NCBI GenBank assembly: GCA_009773355.1
Contig: WRPG01000011.1
Location: 116,091 to 180,090 of the forward strand
Length of the DNA: 64,000 nt
Direction of reading: 5' to 3'
Source: Limisphaerales bacterium
GTDB lineage: Bacteria; Verrucomicrobiota; Verrucomicrobiia; Limisphaerales; SXTU01
Position numbers and translations under genes: made by a program
Part shown: in pieces, positions 42,581 through 50,124 of the stretch
Layout of the letters: every line of letters starts with the position of its first letter
Position numbering within the stretch: position 1 is the first letter of the stretch
Notes under the pieces: model-generated
What the model was told of the DNA's origin: nothing
The model's database searches: none
What the model saw: the letters and a program-made list of their open reading frames with translations, nothing else

Positions 42581-44125
42581 TCACGCGCCGCAGCGCTTCA
42601 GCAGGTTTTGCGTGATGCGCTGCACGCGGGCGTCGGGGCCGTGCGGGCGGCTCCAGTGGCTCCACGGGAGGATGTGGCCGGGCGGCGTGCTCAAGCCCTG
42701 CGGCCACCAGATGGTCGCGGCGTTGAAGACGAGGTTGCCTTTCGGGCCGGGGAAGATGGTCGCGGTCCAGTGCGCGGGCGTGGTGCCGCCGCGCCAGACC
42801 GTGCCCTCGGCCACCACTTCGAGGCCGGGGATGTTCGCGGGAGAACCGTGGTGTTCCCAGCCGACGAGGCCGCGCACGGAGTCGCCTTTCTTCATCCCGG
42901 TGCCCTCGAAAATCCAGTGGTCCGGCTTGGTGCAGACCCAGTCGCCCCCACCGTTGAAGGGCACGATGCTGCGCGCGCCCATGATGTCCGCCTCGTTGCG
43001 CGGGTCGCGCTTCCAGTCCTTGGTGAACACGCTGATGGACTCCTCAACTTCCTTGTCGGTCAGGCCCGCGTAGATGCCGGTGCGTTGGAGGATGCGGTTG
43101 GCCTGACCGCTGGAGGATGGCTTGAACGGCGTTCGCCCGAAGACGGAGTTGCCGCAGAGCCACAGCGCGTGCGTGCCGGAGTTGATGGCGGACTTCACGG
43201 CGTCATATTGCCGCACGTCCCAATACTCGTCGTGGCCGACGCTGAGGAAGGTCTTGCAGCGGGTGATTTGCGCGGCGTCGAGGCAATCCACGTTCGAGCA
43301 ATAGGTCACGTCGTAGCCGTGCTGCTCCAGCCAGTAGGCGAGCGGGAACTCCCACAGCAGATACTCGCCGGAGCCGATGGACAGCGGGTGTTCGTAAATC
43401 TGCGCATACTTGCCGTAGGGCCGGTCGAAGCTCACCTCGGTGCCGACGGCGTGCGCGCCGCGCGGGTCGGTGTAGAGCGAGTAGCTGTCGGGCCATTTGT
43501 TGTAGGCCTGCCAGGTGTTGTCGCTGCACTGAAAGAGGATGTCCGCCGGGCGGTCGTCGCGGACGATGAAGATGATGTAGCTCTGCCAATAAGGCTCCGT
43601 GGCCTTGTCCGGCACGGTGGTGAGGCGCGTGAGATAAACGCCGCTGGGCCAGACCGAGGGAATCTTGAAGGAGATGACGGGTGCCCATTTGCACTCGCGC
43701 AGGCGGTTCTCACCGACGGGCGGGTCGGCCTGCTTGGTGCCGGGAATGGGACCTTCCGACATCATCAGCCGCGCGCCGCGGCCGCCGTAGTAGCCGGTGC
43801 GAAAAATCTCGAACCTGAACTTCGCGTCCGGGTTGACGCTGATCATGAAGTCCAGCGTCTCGCCGGCCTTGACGCTCTGGCGGGAGCAGTAGCCCTCGAT
43901 GGCGGGCGCACGGTGGCCGCCGGTCTTGTCGAGGCGGACGCGGGTGAGTTGCCAGTCGAGGGAGCCGGGCCTGGCGTTTTCCTCGGCGATGAGCGAGCGG
44001 CGGCGCGGGCCGGCGGCTCTTGATTTCTGCTGGGCGTGGCTTTCGCTGGCGGCGAGCGCGGCGGCGCTGGCGGCCGTGGCCTGGAGGAATTCACGACGGC
44101 CAAGACGGGAGGGGCGAGGTTTCAT
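42581..44125 (-). CDS. Tat-exported N,N-dimethylformamidase beta-subunit-like protein
   Basis: A 514-aa protein with Tat leader MKPRPSRLGRREFLQATAAS. The body matches the large-subunit C-terminal domain of N,N-dimethylformamidase (PF20254): IEGYCSRQSVKAGETLDFMIS (beta domain), FRTGYYGGRGARLM, SGVYLTRL, DILFQCSDNTWQAYNKWPDSYSLY, LLWEFPLAYWLEQHGYDVTYCSNVD and FLSVGHDEYWDVRQYDAVKSAI. The tyrosine/glutamate/histidine residues in the GHDEYW block would coordinate the mononuclear iron in true DMFases. No small subunit is next to it, and export is unlike the characterised enzyme, so the real substrate is open. Confidence 0.82.
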   Translation of the reverse strand: MKPRPSRLGRREFLQATAASAAALAASESHAQQKSRAAGPRRRSLIAEENARPGSLDWQLTRVRLDKTGGHRAPAIEGYCSRQSVKAGETLDFMISVNPDAKFRFEIFRTGYYGGRGARLMMSEGPIPGTKQADPPVGENRLRECKWAPVISFKIPSVWPSGVYLTRLTTVPDKATEPYWQSYIIFIVRDDRPADILFQCSDNTWQAYNKWPDSYSLYTDPRGAHAVGTEVSFDRPYGKYAQIYEHPLSIGSGEYLLWEFPLAYWLEQHGYDVTYCSNVDCLDAAQITRCKTFLSVGHDEYWDVRQYDAVKSAINSGTHALWLCGNSVFGRTPFKPSSSGQANRILQRTGIYAGLTDKEVEESISVFTKDWKRDPRNEADIMGARSIVPFNGGGDWVCTKPDHWIFEGTGMKKGDSVRGLVGWEHHGSPANIPGLEVVAEGTVWRGGTTPAHWTATIFPGPKGNLVFNAATIWWPQGLSTPPGHILPWSHWSRPHGPDARVQRITQNLLKRCGA

Positions 44126-44998
44126 GGTGAAATGAGTGAAGGGGAGATTGGCGCGGCGGGGGGATTATTCAACGATGGTGTTTGCCAGGCGCCGCAGCCG
44201 GACGCGGGTGTGGCTGGCCGACGGCGGTTCACCAGCTTGAAACGCGACGCCACCCAAGCCCGATGGAAGGCCGGCGTTTTCGCGGACGGCGAGGCAGTTG
44301 GTCCGCTGGGAAGTCGGTTCAACGCTTCCAGCGGCAGCGCGCCAAGCCGGGCTGGAAACACTGAACCTTTTCGCCTCGCTCAGAACGGTCCTTGCTTGTC
44401 CGCTGACTCGTGGCGGGGGAGCCACGTCAGTTCCGCCGCCGTGGGCCGGGTCGGGCCGGCCTCGGGCAGCGGGGCGGTGACGAAATGAACCGGAATCTGG
44501 CGGACGCGCGGACGCCGCTGCCAGACCACTTCCACCGTGGTCGGGCTGGCCGTCTGGACCTCTGGATACGCGCGGGCCATGTGAGTCGCATTGCTTGACG
44601 GAAACGCACCGCCTCCGTCTTCAAAAAGAGCGACGTTGCCGGCGGTTTTTCGTCGTGGCCGACGCGAGTGAAGCCCTGTCGCATCGGCGAACCGCTCGGC
44701 AACGTCGCCCGGGACTGCCGTTGGTTTGGTCGGGCAAAGCTGTCCGGACTTGCCCCGGCTGCTCGCGGGCGACGAGCAAGTGCTCTTTAGCAATGGCCTT
44801 GCCAGCCGAAAGCGGTGCGGCTTTGGCGGGCGAGAACGACGCTTTTGCAGGGGATTACGCACAGGTGATGGCAAACCTTTCTCCGCCGCCCCAGCGCTCA
44901 AGCGCGGCCTTCGCGCATCGCGCACGAAAAGCACGCAGGAAACGAAAGACGAACTTCCCCGTTTCACCCGCCCGCGCGCGTTGCTACCGTCCCGGCCC
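44126..44998. other. About 870 bp without a confident gene
   Basis: All frames here give only proline/arginine-rich ORFs typical of high-GC shadows. The best minus-strand candidate is the last ~66 codons of the 44380-44967 ORF (MARAYPEVQTASPTTVEVVW...), which has no detectable ribosome site or family. Short GC-rich inverted repeats occur near 44.3 kb. The stretch may hold the promoters of the divergent DMFase-like and methyltransferase genes, or a decayed gene. Confidence 0.5.
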
Positions 44999-45865
44999 GT
45001 GTCGGCCCCCGGCTACAGCCTCGTCACCCTCGCCAACGGCGTCCGCAGCGTCCGCTCCCACGCGGAGGCGGAGACGTTTCATCCCGTCGTCGGCCCGGTG
45101 GCGGAGGCGGAGGCGCTCTACGTGCGGCAGCTCCGGCTGCGCGAGCGGCTGGCGGGCCACGCGGGCGAGTTCGTCATCTGGGACGTGGGCCTCGGCGCGG
45201 CGGCCAACGCGCTGACCGTCCTGCACGCCACGCGCGATCTGCCGTGCCGGGTGCGGCTCATCAGCTTCGATCACACGCTGGAGCCGTTGAGGTTCGCGCT
45301 TCAGCACGGGGAGGAACTCGGCTACTTCGGCGGCTATGAGCCGCTGGTCACGACGCTGCTGGCCGAGGGCAGGGCCGCGCAGCAAGATGGGAGGCAATGT
45401 GTCGCATGGGACGTATGCGTCGCAGACTTTCCAACGTGGCTGCGCCGGTCGGAGCCTCGCCTCACCGCCGGATTGCCGCCCGCCCCGCACGCCATTCTCT
45501 TCGACGCCTTCTCCCCCGCGAAGAACCCGGCGATGTGGACGCTCCCGCTCTTCACGCAGCTATTCCGCCGCCTCGACCCAGCGCGCCCCTGCGCCATGCC
45601 CACCTACTCGCGCGCCACGCTGCTGCGCGTGACGTGGCTGCTGGCGGGCTTCTTCGTGGGCGTGGGCCATGCGACGGGCGAGAAGGAGGAAACCACCCTT
45701 GCCGCAAACACCCTCGACCTGCTCGACGAGCCGCTCGACCGCAAGTGGCTGGAACGCGCCCGCCGCTCCACCAGCGCCGAGCCGCTGCACGAAGCGAAGT
45801 ATCGGCAGGCTCCGCTCGCGCCCGAGACGTGGGAGCGTTTGCAGGCGCACCCACAGTTCGCATGA
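44999..45865 (+). CDS. MnmC-like SAM-dependent methyltransferase
   Basis: A 288-aa protein, GTG start (VSAPGYSLVTLANGVRSVRS); longer starts in the track run into non-coding sequence. TLANGVRSVRSHAEAETFHPVVGPVAEAEALYV followed by FVIWDVGLGAAANAL (the SAM-binding D-x-G-x-G) and PHAILFDAFSPAKNPAMWTLPLFTQL is the pattern of the Methyltransf_30 domain (PF05430) that, in MnmC, methylates the aminomethyl group of wobble uridine in tRNA. No FAD-dependent half is attached, as in many non-proteobacteria. It overlaps the tRNA-dihydrouridine synthase gene by ATGA, supporting a tRNA-modification role. Confidence 0.82.
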   Translation: MSAPGYSLVTLANGVRSVRSHAEAETFHPVVGPVAEAEALYVRQLRLRERLAGHAGEFVIWDVGLGAAANALTVLHATRDLPCRVRLISFDHTLEPLRFALQHGEELGYFGGYEPLVTTLLAEGRAAQQDGRQCVAWDVCVADFPTWLRRSEPRLTAGLPPAPHAILFDAFSPAKNPAMWTLPLFTQLFRRLDPARPCAMPTYSRATLLRVTWLLAGFFVGVGHATGEKEETTLAANTLDLLDEPLDRKWLERARRSTSAEPLHEAKYRQAPLAPETWERLQAHPQFA

Positions 45866-47007
45866 GCCCAGCACCCTCTTGGACTGCGCCGGCAGAGCGC
45901 AGCGGCGACGGCGCTTTGGCCTCCCGCGGAGCGGAATCGCCCGCCACAGGCTGCTCCGCAGGACAGAAAAGCGGCGTCGCGCTCCGCTTGCCGCCGCACT
46001 CCACATGGCTCGCCCTCGCACCGATGCAGGACGTGACCGACCGCGCGTTCATGACGCTCATGGCGCGCTACGGCGGGCCGGACGTTTACTGGACCGAGTA
46101 TCTCCGCGTCCACGCCGTCTCGACGCCGGAGAAGTGGATCGTCCAGTCCATCAAGGAGAACGCCACGGGCCGGCCCATCGTCGCGCAGATGATCGGCAAC
46201 GACATCCCGTCGCTCGTCCGCACGGCGAAGTTCCTCCAGCAACTGCCGGTCGCAGCGATTGACCTGAATCTCGGCTGCCCCGCGCCGGTGGTCTATCGCA
46301 AGTGCGCCGGCGGCGGCCTACTGCGCGAGCCGGCGCGTGTGGACGCCATCCTCGGCGCGCTGCGCGAGGCGGTGACGATTCCCTTCACGGTGAAGACGCG
46401 CCTGGGCTTCGACTCGCCGGCGGTCTTCGACGAGCTGCTGCCCATCTTCGCGCGGCACTCGCTGGACCTGCTCACCGTCCACGCGCGCACGGTGCTGGAG
46501 ATGTATCGCAGCGAGGTGCATTATGACTTCATCGCGCGGGCGGTCGCGGCGATGCCCTGTCCGGTGATGGCAAACGGCAACGTGTATTCCGCCGCGAAGG
46601 CCGCCGAAGTGCTCCGCCACACGGGCGCGCGCGGGCTGATGATCGGTCGCGGCGCGATTCGCAACCCGTGGCTCTTCACCCAAATCCGCCAGCACCAGCG
46701 CGGCGAGCCGCTCTTCGTCCCGCGCGGCCGCGATGTGCTGGGCTACATCCGTGCGCTCTACGACGCCGTCTGCACGCCGGGCATCCGCGAGTCCTCGCAG
46801 GTGCAGAAGATGAAGAAGTATTTGAACTACGTCGGCCTCGGCGTGGACGCGGAGGGGAAGTTCCTGCACCAAATCCGCCGGGTCACGACCAGCGCCGAGT
46901 TCTTCCGCGCCTGCGAGGCGTTCCTCGACCACGACCGGGCGATGTCGCTGGAGCCGTTTCCAATCGCGCTGAAGGAGACGGACCTGCTGGCGGGGGAACA
47001 CTTGTAG
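45862..47007 (+). CDS. dus: tRNA-dihydrouridine synthase with N-terminal repeat-derived segment
   Basis: A 381-aa FMN-dependent enzyme that reduces uridine to dihydrouridine in tRNA. LALAPMQDVTDRAFMTLMARYGGPDVYWTEY (FMN-binding start of the barrel), IVAQMIGNDIPSLVRTAKFLQ, AIDLNLGCPAPVVYRKCAGGGLL, TVKTRLGFDSP, LLTVHARTVLEMY and VMANGNVYSAAKAAEVL-TGARGLMIGRGAIRNPWLF are conserved. The first ~45 residues (SGDGALASRGAESPATGCSA ...) are not part of the family and are encoded by GC-rich repeated sequence with inverted copies of CGCAGCGG/CCGCTTTT; true translation could start later, but no better start lies close to the barrel. Subfamily (A/B/C) not assigned. Confidence 0.88.
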   Translation: MSPAPSWTAPAERSGDGALASRGAESPATGCSAGQKSGVALRLPPHSTWLALAPMQDVTDRAFMTLMARYGGPDVYWTEYLRVHAVSTPEKWIVQSIKENATGRPIVAQMIGNDIPSLVRTAKFLQQLPVAAIDLNLGCPAPVVYRKCAGGGLLREPARVDAILGALREAVTIPFTVKTRLGFDSPAVFDELLPIFARHSLDLLTVHARTVLEMYRSEVHYDFIARAVAAMPCPVMANGNVYSAAKAAEVLRHTGARGLMIGRGAIRNPWLFTQIRQHQRGEPLFVPRGRDVLGYIRALYDAVCTPGIRESSQVQKMKKYLNYVGLGVDAEGKFLHQIRRVTTSAEFFRACEAFLDHDRAMSLEPFPIALKETDLLAGEHL

Positions 47008-47016
47008 CCGCTCAAG

Positions 47017-47113
47017 GTGGCAGCCGACGTGAGGAGGCTCTGATGAAGAGGCAGGTCAAGCTGTGCATGACACGGATCGAGTTCAGTCAGAGCCTCCTCA
47101 CGTCGGCTGCCAC
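47017..47113. repeat. Perfect 27-bp inverted repeat pair (GTGGCAGCCGACGTGAGGAGGCTCTGA)
   Basis: The two 27-bp arms are exact reverse complements separated by ~43 bp. The arm differs by one base from the GTAGCAGCCGACGTGAGGAGGCTC form used elsewhere. It sits between the convergent dus and lipoprotein genes and could act as a bidirectional transcript end. Confidence 0.88.
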
Positions 47114-47118
47114 GAGGT

Positions 47119-47502
47119 TCAGTCGCTCCGCACCGTGTCACCCACGCGCGCCTCGCCCTGCGTGAGGTCCGCCGCGAAGTTCGCGCCGCGCGCCTGGTTG
47201 GACACTACGACCACGCCGACCTTCTGGCCGTCGCGATAGACGTTGAGCGTTTGCTCCACCGGCGGCAGGCGGCCGAGGGTGCCCTCGACCACGACGTATT
47301 TCAGCGGCGCATTCACCAGCACGACTTTCCCGGAGAACGCCGACACCGGCTGGATGACGGGCGCGGGGTTCGGCTGGGCCTTGCCCGACGATTTCGCCCT
47401 TTCCTTGGGAGTGGCCTTGGCGGCCTCGTCCTTCGCCTCCTTCGGGCTGGCGCAACCCGCACCGGCAAGGACGACCATCAGCAGAACGGGGAGGCAGCGC
47501 AT
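47119..47502 (-). CDS. Small putative lipoprotein
   Basis: A 127-aa protein started at MRCLPVLLMVVLAGAGCASPKEA, where the cysteine after LAGAG fits a lipoprotein signal although the -3 residue is not ideal. A charged Lys/Ala linker is followed by a compact beta domain (FSGKVVLVNAPLKYVVVEGTLGRLPPVEQTLNVYRDGQKVGVVVVSNQARGANFAADLTQGEARVGDTV) that resembles the small OB-like 'FlgT C-terminal/DUF-type' domains found in Verrucomicrobia lipoproteins. Function unknown; envelope location likely. Confidence 0.68.
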   Translation of the reverse strand: MRCLPVLLMVVLAGAGCASPKEAKDEAAKATPKERAKSSGKAQPNPAPVIQPVSAFSGKVVLVNAPLKYVVVEGTLGRLPPVEQTLNVYRDGQKVGVVVVSNQARGANFAADLTQGEARVGDTVRSD

Positions 47503-47655
47503 GGCCACGAGTTACGCCGAAGCCACCGGGCACGGTCAATCGGCAAAAACCTGAGCCGCCAGTCTGTCTGGAGGAAAAGAAGACTGGCCCGGTCGCGGTT
47601 CGCTGCTAACTTCCGCCGTGCCCGCCGCGTGAAGCGCGGGCCACCAACCCAGATT

Positions 47656-48075
47656 ATGGAAATCGCTATCGCTCCGACCTCCGCCGTGGACGAGAAAATC
47701 CGCGACCTCTGCCAGGCCATCCTCGACCGGCCCGATTTCGGCGACCTGCGCCGCCGCATTGACGCCTTCATGGCCGACGAGAAGGTGAAATACGAATATC
47801 AGATGCTCAACGACTCCGGCGCGCTGCTCCAGCAGAAGCAGCAATACGGCGTGCAGATCACCGAGGAGGAGATCGGCCGCTTCGAGGCGCTGCGCGACAG
47901 CTTCATGAAGAACCCGGTGGCGACCGAGTTCCTCGACGCCCAGCAGGAGGTGTCGCGCGTGCAGGAGAGCATCATGAAGCACATCCAGAAGACGCTGGAA
48001 CTGGGCCGCGTGCCGACGGTCGAGGACATGAACGACGGCGGTTGCTGCAACAACCACGGCTGCGGGTGCGCCTGA
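47656..48075 (+). CDS. YlbF/YmcA family protein with cysteine-rich tail
   Basis: A 139-aa helical protein. The start MEIAIAPTSAVDEKIRDLCQAI is chosen over the longer ORF. Residues ~10-115 form the Com_YlbF coiled-coil domain (DFGDLRRRIDAFMADEKVKYEYQMLNDSGALLQQKQQYG, FMKNPVATEFLDAQQEVSRVQESIMKHIQKTLELGRVP). The last residues GGCCNNHGCGCA hold five cysteines and a histidine, a possible metal or [Fe-S] site; in Bacillus, YlbF/YmcA with YaaT also bind iron-sulfur clusters and guide RNase Y. The tail is the notable feature; cellular role here is inference. Confidence 0.82.
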   Translation: MEIAIAPTSAVDEKIRDLCQAILDRPDFGDLRRRIDAFMADEKVKYEYQMLNDSGALLQQKQQYGVQITEEEIGRFEALRDSFMKNPVATEFLDAQQEVSRVQESIMKHIQKTLELGRVPTVEDMNDGGCCNNHGCGCA

Positions 48076-48093
48076 GCAGTTGGGCGGTGCACA

Positions 48094-48164
48094 GTAGCTC
48101 GACATTCCAATGTCGAGTTCGGCGCTGGCGGACGGCCTGACTCGACATTGGAATGTCGAGCTAC
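48094..48164. repeat. GTAGCTCGACATTCCAATGTCGAG palindromic repeat pair
   Basis: GTAGCTCGACATTCCAATGTCGAG and CTCGACATTGGAATGTCGAGCTAC are near-perfect reverse complements with ~23 bp between them; each arm is a hairpin by itself. Textbook head-to-head REP pair with GTAG ends. Confidence 0.88.
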
Positions 48165-48177
48165 TTTGGGGGAAGCT

Positions 48178-48204
48178 GGAGCCTCCTTACGTCGGCTGCT
48201 ACCG
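48178..48204. repeat. Single REP-like arm (GGAGCCTCCTTACGTCGGCTGCTAC)
   Basis: A lone copy of the GCCTCC(T)ACGTCGGCTGCTAC arm found paired at 34.1 and 47.0 kb; it lies 14 bp after the preceding element and just beyond the 3' end of the phosphoesterase gene. Confidence 0.75.
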
Positions 48205-48215
48205 GATGCGGAGGT

Positions 48216-49118
48216 TCACGCCCGCCACTTCAACTCGGTCATCTTCCCGTGCGCGGGGTGCTGCTCGTTGTGCGAGCGAAGTTCGAGCGTGGCGCTGCCG
48301 AACTTGAGGAGGCAATCCACCCAGCCCGTCGGCTGGTCTTTCGCGAAGGCGTAGGACACGGCGGGAAGGTTCACGAGGTGCAGGCCGTCCTTCTCCTTCA
48401 GCTCCCACTTGTGCGAGTGGCCGTAGAAGAGCGCCTTCACCTGCTTGCGAGGGAGCAGCACCTCGAAGAGTTCGTTGGTGTCGAGGAGCGCGCTGTTGGG
48501 CTTGGTGGGGTCGAGGTGGACGTTGTGATGCACCATCACGAGCGCGGGCTTGTCCTTGTGCTCGTCGAGCGCCTTGGCCAGCCAGTCGCGCTGCGCGGTG
48601 TCGAGCTTGCCGGGCGGTTTGTCCACCACGTCGAGCGAGTCGAGGAGGAACCAGTTCGCGTGCGCGGATTGGATGACGGAGATGTGCTTGGTCTGCACGG
48701 GACGCGCGGCGTCGCTGGCGACGTTGAGGGCCTTCCAGAAGTTGGCGCGGTCGTCGTGGTTGCCGAGGGTCATGTGGACGGGCAGGCGGGCCTCGGTGAG
48801 CGGCTTGAGCAGCGGGATGAAGGTGGCGTATTCGTCCACGAGGCCGGCCTTGAGCGCGCAGTCGCCGTTGATGAAGACGGCGGCGGGCGCGGTCGGGAGC
48901 GCGGTGACTTCCTTCACGACCGCGCGGAGGTGGTCGGCCATGTTCGTCTCGCGGGCGACGGACTCGGGCTTCGGCCCGATGTGCGTGTCCGAGAGCAAGG
49001 CCCAGCGGGAGGACGCGCCGGCCTCGGCGGCGAAAAGCTCGCGTGAGGCGAACAGGCCGGCGGCGGCGAGGGCGCTGTGGCGGAGGAAGTCGCGGCGGGG
49101 AGAGAGGTGAAGGGGCAT
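48216..49118 (-). CDS. Tat-exported metallophosphoesterase
   Basis: A 300-aa calcineurin-like phosphoesterase with leader MPLHLSPRRDFLRHSALAAAG (RRDFL, Tat). All five metal-binding blocks are present: LLSDTHIG, FINGDCALKAG, MTLGNHDDR, LVMVHHNVH and LFYGHSHKW. It would hydrolyse phosphomono- or diesters outside the cytoplasm; substrate unknown. The 3' end is bordered by two palindromic repeats and the 5' side by a third. Confidence 0.92.
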   Translation of the reverse strand: MPLHLSPRRDFLRHSALAAAGLFASRELFAAEAGASSRWALLSDTHIGPKPESVARETNMADHLRAVVKEVTALPTAPAAVFINGDCALKAGLVDEYATFIPLLKPLTEARLPVHMTLGNHDDRANFWKALNVASDAARPVQTKHISVIQSAHANWFLLDSLDVVDKPPGKLDTAQRDWLAKALDEHKDKPALVMVHHNVHLDPTKPNSALLDTNELFEVLLPRKQVKALFYGHSHKWELKEKDGLHLVNLPAVSYAFAKDQPTGWVDCLLKFGSATLELRSHNEQHPAHGKMTELKWRA

Positions 49119-49154
49119 GGCGGGGAGAGGTTAGTGCTTAGGAAGCGCTGATTT

Positions 49155-49238
49155 AACCACGAATGGACACGAATCAACACGAATAGGGCGGCATCGGGCC
49201 TGGATTTCATTTGTGTTCATTGGTGTCCATTCGTGGTT
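49155..49238. repeat. AACCACGAATGGACACGAAT inverted repeat
   Basis: AACCACGAATGGACACGAATCAACACGAAT and ATTTGTGTTCATTGGTGTCCATTCGTGGTT are imperfect reverse complements 24 bp apart, each arm itself made of three CACGAAT-type units. The same kind of ACCACGAAT repeat is, from memory, common in Bacteroidetes, cyanobacteria and Verrucomicrobia intergenic regions. Confidence 0.8.
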
Positions 49239-49267
49239 GAAAGCTTCTTCAACGTTTCGTTTGGCAA

Positions 49268-49480
49268 TTAGTGGTTGGCATCAGGCCGGGGGTAGCGGCC
49301 GAGGACGGCGAGGCACAGGAACCCAAGTCCAGCGAGACCGGACAGCAAGATGAACGGCGGTGGCACATCCTCAACGCCCGAGGCACCCAGCTTGGTTAAA
49401 TGCCAGGCCACGCCGAAGCTGCCGACTCCCAACAGCAGGCAGGCCAGTCGTAAGAAACTCGTTGCGCGCGCCCATTTCAT
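49268..49480 (-). CDS. Small two-helix membrane protein
   Basis: A 70-aa ORF with two hydrophobic stretches (FLRLACLLLGVGSFGVAWHL and FILLSGLAGLGFLCLAVLG) and charged ends, a coherent small membrane protein. No family recognised. It stands alone between an intergenic palindrome and ~190 bp without an evident gene. Confidence 0.55.
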   Translation of the reverse strand: MKWARATSFLRLACLLLGVGSFGVAWHLTKLGASGVEDVPPPFILLSGLAGLGFLCLAVLGRYPRPDANH

Positions 49481-49668
49481 TCGTTGTGCCTCATCATTGA
49501 TGCCTGACGACCCATGGTCAACGACGGCCCGCAGCCGCGCTGCAAAGCCGGGGAGCCGATGGGAAACGCCTCGAAACGCCCCACCTCGCCGTGAAGTATT
49601 CCGCCCCGCAGGAATCGCTCTTCTGGAAGAAGTGAGGAGGGACGCCGCTCAGCCGGCTCGAAGTGGGT

Positions 49669-50124
49669 TCAAGGCTTCCGGTCGTAACCGCCCAAGTCAG
49701 TTCCATCCAAGCTCCAGATGAACACCCGGCGTGCTTTGTGCAAATCGCACTGGCGTTCCCACTCCTTGATGATTGAGAGGTCGCCCATCCCGACGCCGCG
49801 CATCGCCTGGTCGGGGAACTCATCCAACCAATTCCTCAGCGCAACCACTTCCCAAAACGGCGTCGCCGTCCAAGGTGCCGTGCCATCAATTGCTTTGCCA
49901 ACTTCGCTGCAAAATCGCAGGGCCGCCGTGCGTCGTCTTCCTCCATCTGACACTTTGGCAATGTGGTTCCCGGTTTCGATTACGGCAGTCATGGGCAGTA
50001 GCAACGTGGTCCGTTGCTCGATAAGCTGCGTCAACTCTGACAGCATCTCCTCACAGTGCTGATCCCTGCCAGGCACCTTGAGGAGGTTGCAGAACACCGA
50101 CGTATCAATCAGCGCGATGCTCAT
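49669..50124 (-). CDS. PIN-domain nuclease partner of an AAA ATPase
   Basis: A 151-aa PIN-like protein. ALIDTSVFCNLLKV supplies the first Asp (Asp7), MTAVIETGNHIAK the conserved Glu50, GMGDLSIIKEW the third and FIWSLDGTDLGGYD the last acidic site, i.e. the four acidic positions of PIN ribonucleases. Its ATG overlaps the stop of the ATPase gene (ATGA), so the two are made together. No antitoxin gene precedes it, unlike VapBC. The likely role is an RNA- or DNA-cutting effector controlled by the ATPase; activity is inferred from fold and context. Confidence 0.78.
   Translation of the reverse strand: MSIALIDTSVFCNLLKVPGRDQHCEEMLSELTQLIEQRTTLLLPMTAVIETGNHIAKVSDGGRRRTAALRFCSEVGKAIDGTAPWTATPFWEVVALRNWLDEFPDQAMRGVGMGDLSIIKEWERQCDLHKARRVFIWSLDGTDLGGYDRKP

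Noticed and set aside
44380-44967. 195-aa minus-strand ORF upstream of the MnmC-like gene
   Set aside because: Proline/arginine-rich composition, no start signal and no family; kept only as an empty stretch.
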